Shown here: positions 4,785 to 7,338 of the stretch, piece by piece
How positions within the stretch are numbered: position 1 is the first letter of the stretch
How the letters are laid out: every line of letters begins with the position of its first letter
Assembly (NCBI GenBank): GCA_030039655.1
Contig: JASHVC010000765.1
Coordinates: 1-7,338, forward strand
Direction of reading: 5' to 3'
DNA from: Xanthobacteraceae bacterium
Lineage (GTDB): Bacteria > Pseudomonadota > Alphaproteobacteria > Rhizobiales > Xanthobacteraceae
DNA: 7,338 bases
The notes under the pieces: generated by a model
What the model saw: only the letters and a program-made list of their open reading frames with translations
Told to the model about the DNA's origin: nothing
Databases searched by the model: none
Made by a program: the position numbers and the translations under genes

Positions 4785-6668
4785 TCACTCCGTACGGACA
4801 TACATGCCCGGCGCATCAGCGAGAGGCGGATAGCCTGATTGTGGTGCACCCGTCGGCGGCGGTGCCGTAAGCGCGCCCGAGTGTTCGCTGAGCCAGGCGA
4901 TCCATTGCGGCCACCAGGACCCGTCCTTCTGCGACGCTTCGGCGAGGAATCGGTCCGGCTCGAGATAATGATGATCTGTCCTCTTCACCGCGAGGCGGAA
5001 GCTCCGTCCGGCGTGGCCCGGTTCCGAAACGATTCCGGCATTGTGGCCGCCGCTGGTGAGCACATACGTGACTTCACTTTCAACCTGTAAGTTGATTTTA
5101 TAGGTCGAACGCCATGGCGCCACGTGATCGCGCTCGGTACCAACCGCGAAAACCGGCACGTTTAAGTCGATCAGCGTGACCGGCCGACGGCCGGCGAGAA
5201 AACGGCCTTCCGCCAGATCGTTATGGAGAAACAGCGTGCGCAGATATTCCGAATGCATGCGATACGGCATTCGCGTCGTATCTGCGTTCCAGGCCATCAG
5301 GTCGGTCATCGGCTGTCGCTCACCGAGCAGATAATCATGGATCAGGCGCGACCAGACCAAGTCATTGGACCGTAGCATCTCGAATGCTCCGGCCATCTGC
5401 CGGCTGTCGAGAAAGCCTTGTTCCCACATCATGTCCTCGAGAAAGGCCACTTGGCTCTCATCAATGAACAGCATCAACTCACCGGCCTCGGTAAAATCGG
5501 TCTGCGCGGCGAACAACGTCAGCGTTGCGATACGTTCGTCGCTATCGCGCACCATGGCCGCGGCTGCGATTGATATGAGCGTACCGCCCAGGCAGTAGCC
5601 GGCAGCATGCACTTTGCGATTCGGCACTATTTGGCCAATCACATCCAGCGAGCTCATGATGCCAAGCGTTCGATAATCTTCCATGCCGAGATCGCGATCG
5701 TCCGGTCCCGGATTTTTCCAGGATATGATGAAGACCGTGAACCCTTGCTCAGTGAGATATCTGACCAGCGAATTATGCGGTGACAGGTCGAGAATGTAAT
5801 ATTTCATAATCCACGCAGGCACGATGAGAATCGGCTCCGGCCGCACCTTGGTTGTTGCCGGTGCGTATTGGATCAGCTCGATGAGACGGTTGCGAAACAC
5901 GACCTTCCCGGGCGTAACGGCGACTTTGCGTCCAACGACGAAATTTTCCGTGCCAACCGGCTTTTTGCCGCTGAAGGCGCGCTCCCAATCCTCGATGAAA
6001 TTCTGCGCACCGCGCACCAAATTGAGGCCGCCGGCGCTCAAAGTGCGCCAGAGGATTTCAGGATTGGTCGCCGGGAAGTTCGACGGCGCGACCGCATCGA
6101 GGAACTGGCGCGACGCGTACTCGACAATATCCTCGTGGTGTTTGGAAACCCCGTGCAAACCCGTTGTGGCGTTGTGCCACCATTGCTGCTGCAGCAGGAA
6201 ACCCTGGTAGATGAAGTTGAACGGCCATTTGCCCCAGGCTTCGCCGGAGAAGCGGTGATCCTGTGGCAGCGGTTCGATACAGAGCGGCACCTTTTTTTCT
6301 TCAGCAGCGTAGCGATATGCATAGCTTCCAAAACGCACCGCCTTGCGGATTGCCTTGTCAGCAAGCTGCATGGACTTGCCCGGCGCAAAGACAAAATGTG
6401 CGGCCCAATCCCAATAGGCCTGAGCCAGTGCGGCTAGGGAAAGTCCTCCGGTAAAGCGCGCGATGCCGGCATGCAACGAGCGATCGATGACATTGCCGAG
6501 AGCTATTACCGTGTAAGGATCTCGTTCCTCTGGCGTGAAGATTGCCTCGACCAAGACCGATCTTGACGCGGTCTTGCCGGTCGCAGCAATCGGGGGCTTT
6601 GGCGGATTTGCCGCCGCTTCAGCCGCCGCAAATTTTTGCAAAGGCGTGCTAGGCGCGATCGCGGCCAT
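4785..6668 (-). CDS. phaC: Class I poly(3-hydroxyalkanoate) synthase PhaC
   Basis: Polymerises (R)-3-hydroxyacyl-CoA into polyhydroxyalkanoate at the granule surface, releasing CoA. The product is 627 residues from ATG 6668, with GGAG 8 bases upstream; an in-frame ATG at 6698 has no such site. After a poly-Ala/Pro arm (about 1-40), the PhaC N-terminal domain spans about 90-260 and includes FNFIYQGFLLQQQWW. The catalytic alpha/beta-hydrolase domain follows, with PAWIMKYYILDLSPHNSLV, the box GYCLGG (nucleophile Cys359), Asp514 in GTERDHVAPW and His542 in GGHNAGIV. The end, DGSWWPQWIAWL then APGMYV, is typical of class I. It is slightly longer than most class I enzymes (about 560-600) because of the arm. 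All key residues are present. An imperfect FixK-like box (6721-6734) lies upstream. Bradyrhizobia usually carry several phaC copies; which one this is cannot be told here. Confidence 0.97.
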   Translation of the reverse strand: MAAIAPSTPLQKFAAAEAAANPPKPPIAATGKTASRSVLVEAIFTPEERDPYTVIALGNVIDRSLHAGIARFTGGLSLAALAQAYWDWAAHFVFAPGKSMQLADKAIRKAVRFGSYAYRYAAEEKKVPLCIEPLPQDHRFSGEAWGKWPFNFIYQGFLLQQQWWHNATTGLHGVSKHHEDIVEYASRQFLDAVAPSNFPATNPEILWRTLSAGGLNLVRGAQNFIEDWERAFSGKKPVGTENFVVGRKVAVTPGKVVFRNRLIELIQYAPATTKVRPEPILIVPAWIMKYYILDLSPHNSLVRYLTEQGFTVFIISWKNPGPDDRDLGMEDYRTLGIMSSLDVIGQIVPNRKVHAAGYCLGGTLISIAAAAMVRDSDERIATLTLFAAQTDFTEAGELMLFIDESQVAFLEDMMWEQGFLDSRQMAGAFEMLRSNDLVWSRLIHDYLLGERQPMTDLMAWNADTTRMPYRMHSEYLRTLFLHNDLAEGRFLAGRRPVTLIDLNVPVFAVGTERDHVAPWRSTYKINLQVESEVTYVLTSGGHNAGIVSEPGHAGRSFRLAVKRTDHHYLEPDRFLAEASQKDGSWWPQWIAWLSEHSGALTAPPPTGAPQSGYPPLADAPGMYVRTE

Positions 6669-6720
6669 GGACTTGTCTCCGTATTCGTTTGTTAGCATCT
6701 TCTACCCGCTCGACCACTCC

Positions 6721-6734
6721 ATGATCTAAGTCAA
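6721..6734 (-). promoter_or_regulatory. Imperfect FixK/FNR-like box upstream of phaC
   Basis: On the minus strand it reads TTGACTTAGATCAT: the left half TTGA is intact and the right half is TCAT instead of TCAA. Its centre is 59 bases from the phaC ATG (6668). At -41.5 the transcript would start near 6686, downstream of the alternative ATG 6698, which supports the 6668 start. Weaker than the other three boxes. Confidence 0.4.
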
Positions 6735-6770
6735 TCGCCTGCCATGCCGGGGCCATATCGCCCAAGGGAC

Positions 6771-6778
6771 CTACGTAC
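6771..6778. promoter_or_regulatory. FixJ-like site CTACGTAC (GTACGTAG on minus) in the phaC/6866 promoter region
   Basis: The minus strand reads GTACGTAG, an exact match to the GTAMGTAG key motif I recall for the response regulator FixJ. A palindrome TCCCTTAGGGA follows at 6781-6791. The site lies between divergent genes, 103 bases before phaC and about 90 before the gene at 6866. An 8-base match can arise by chance, and LuxR-type regulators other than FixJ could bind similar sites. Confidence 0.3.
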
Positions 6779-6865
6779 TTTCCCTTAGGGACGATATCTG
6801 AATTTTCCTAGAAGTTTCCGAGGCGTAATGGAGAATTGTGACGTCGTTATACGGGGGGAACTCCG

Positions 6866-7255
6866 ATGCATAGCGATAGACAATTTCATGCTGGCGGGCC
6901 GCGCGCTTACGCGCGCGCCATTGCTATGGATACGCGGCACGAAAGCAATAGCATCCTGGTCAGGGTCATCTACGCGCTCGCGAGCGCGATCATTGTCCTT
7001 TGGTTGACGTATCTGTCGACCGTTACCGGAACCGTTCTAAGCAAACTGAACATTCTGCCGGAACACTTGTCTTACAACGAGACGGTCAATCGCGCTCACA
7101 AGGCCGACCGGCTTACCGTGGCGCCGTTTAACGACAGATGGAATGGCTTCGCAGCAAGTGCGATGAAACGGACCAGCGGAATCCCAGACGGCTGCGAGCC
7201 GGCCTTTAGCGGCCTTGTCAAGGTGGGCAATTTCAGCTCGAGATGCGTGACATAG
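6866..7255 (+). CDS. Small single-helix membrane or exported hypothetical protein
   Basis: A 129-residue protein not recognised as a named family. GGGGGGAA lies 5 bases before the ATG. Residues 1-30 are polar and basic; residues 31-52 (LVRVIYALASAIIVLWLTYL) form one hydrophobic helix, so the protein is either anchored with its C-terminus outside or carries an unusually long signal sequence. The distal part has a linker and ends with GCEPAFSGLVKVGNFSSRCV. The GCE-x-AFS ... F-x-x-RC-[VIL] ending recalls a motif I associate with small exported hypothetical proteins of Bradyrhizobium relatives; its two cysteines (110 and 127) could pair in the periplasm. The gene is divergent from phaC; their shared region holds the FixJ-like site. 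An internal ATG at residue 21 has no ribosome binding site. Function unknown. Confidence 0.72.
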   Translation: MHSDRQFHAGGPRAYARAIAMDTRHESNSILVRVIYALASAIIVLWLTYLSTVTGTVLSKLNILPEHLSYNETVNRAHKADRLTVAPFNDRWNGFAASAMKRTSGIPDGCEPAFSGLVKVGNFSSRCVT

Positions 7256-7327
7256 AGCGGCAGACCTTTCCTCTTGACAGCACGTTTGTGACCGAACACC
7301 AGTGGGAATGTCAAAGGGGTACCGAAA

Positions 7328-7338
7328 ATGCCGAGATA
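7328..7338 (+). CDS. Possible start of the next gene (cut by window edge)
   Basis: ATG at 7328 is preceded by AAGGGG (7314-7319) with an 8-base spacer, a good ribosome binding site. Only Met-Pro-Arg is visible, so nothing can be said about the product. It would lie 72 bases behind the gene at 6866 on the same strand. Confidence 0.35.

Noticed and set aside
5868..6437. 189-codon plus-strand frame inside phaC
   Set aside because: Phase shadow of the high-GC phaC gene, which has all catalytic residues on the minus strand.
7274..7279. TTGACA, a perfect -35 hexamer before the edge gene
   Set aside because: No acceptable -10 element 16-18 bases downstream.
1..7338. EcfG-type stress promoters (GGAAC-N16/17-CGTT), CRISPR arrays, tRNAs, insertion sequences
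   Set aside because: The GGAAC occurrences I checked in intergenic DNA lack CGTT at the right spacing. No direct-repeat arrays, tRNA cloverleafs or transposase motifs were seen by eye.

Overview
The window looks like chromosome of a Bradyrhizobium/Rhodopseudomonas-type alphaproteobacterium (order Hyphomicrobiales). The reasons are the high-GC coding bias, the rhizobial style of the Hsp20, phasin and PHA synthase proteins, and several FixK/FNR-type palindromes (TTGAT-N4-ATCAA) placed upstream of genes. The assignment to this group is inference from sequence character. No database search was run.

Layout, left to right. Bases 1-65 hold the last residues of a membrane protein. A spacer with a FixK-like box (227-240) leads to a small proline-rich repeat protein (399-668). 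Bases 669-1066 hold no convincing gene, only an ATG-less open stretch that may be a gene remnant. A conserved two-helix membrane protein (1067-1621) converges on a small heat-shock protein (1709-2245, minus), with a strong hairpin terminator between them. hsp20 is divergent from a ribosome-hibernation (HPF/RaiA) gene fused to a cold-shock domain (2392 onward). The shared promoter region has a perfect FixK-like palindrome. The hsp20 leader can hide its Shine-Dalgarno sequence in a UUUUCC/GGAGGA hairpin, as FourU RNA thermometers do. The HPF-CSD gene is frameshifted at a run of six G (2844-2849).

Next, behind another perfect FixK-like palindrome, come a PhaC-like alpha/beta hydrolase with a Cys-type lipase box (3116-4255) and a phasin (4345-4731). 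A full class I PHA synthase (phaC, 4785-6668, minus) converges on the phasin and has an imperfect FixK-like box at its own promoter. A divergent small one-helix protein (6866-7255) follows, and a further gene may start at the right edge.

Taken together this reads as a low-oxygen survival island. One FixK/FNR-type regulator probably co-induces protein protection (Hsp20), ribosome hibernation (HPF-CSD) and carbon/reductant storage as polyhydroxyalkanoate (PhaC, phasin, PhaC-like hydrolase). The individual families are known. The less ordinary points are the repeated FixK boxes, the possible thermometer under an oxygen-controlled promoter, the frameshifted HPF-CSD fusion, the PhaC-like enzyme without a PhaE partner, and the repeat protein that also has a box upstream.
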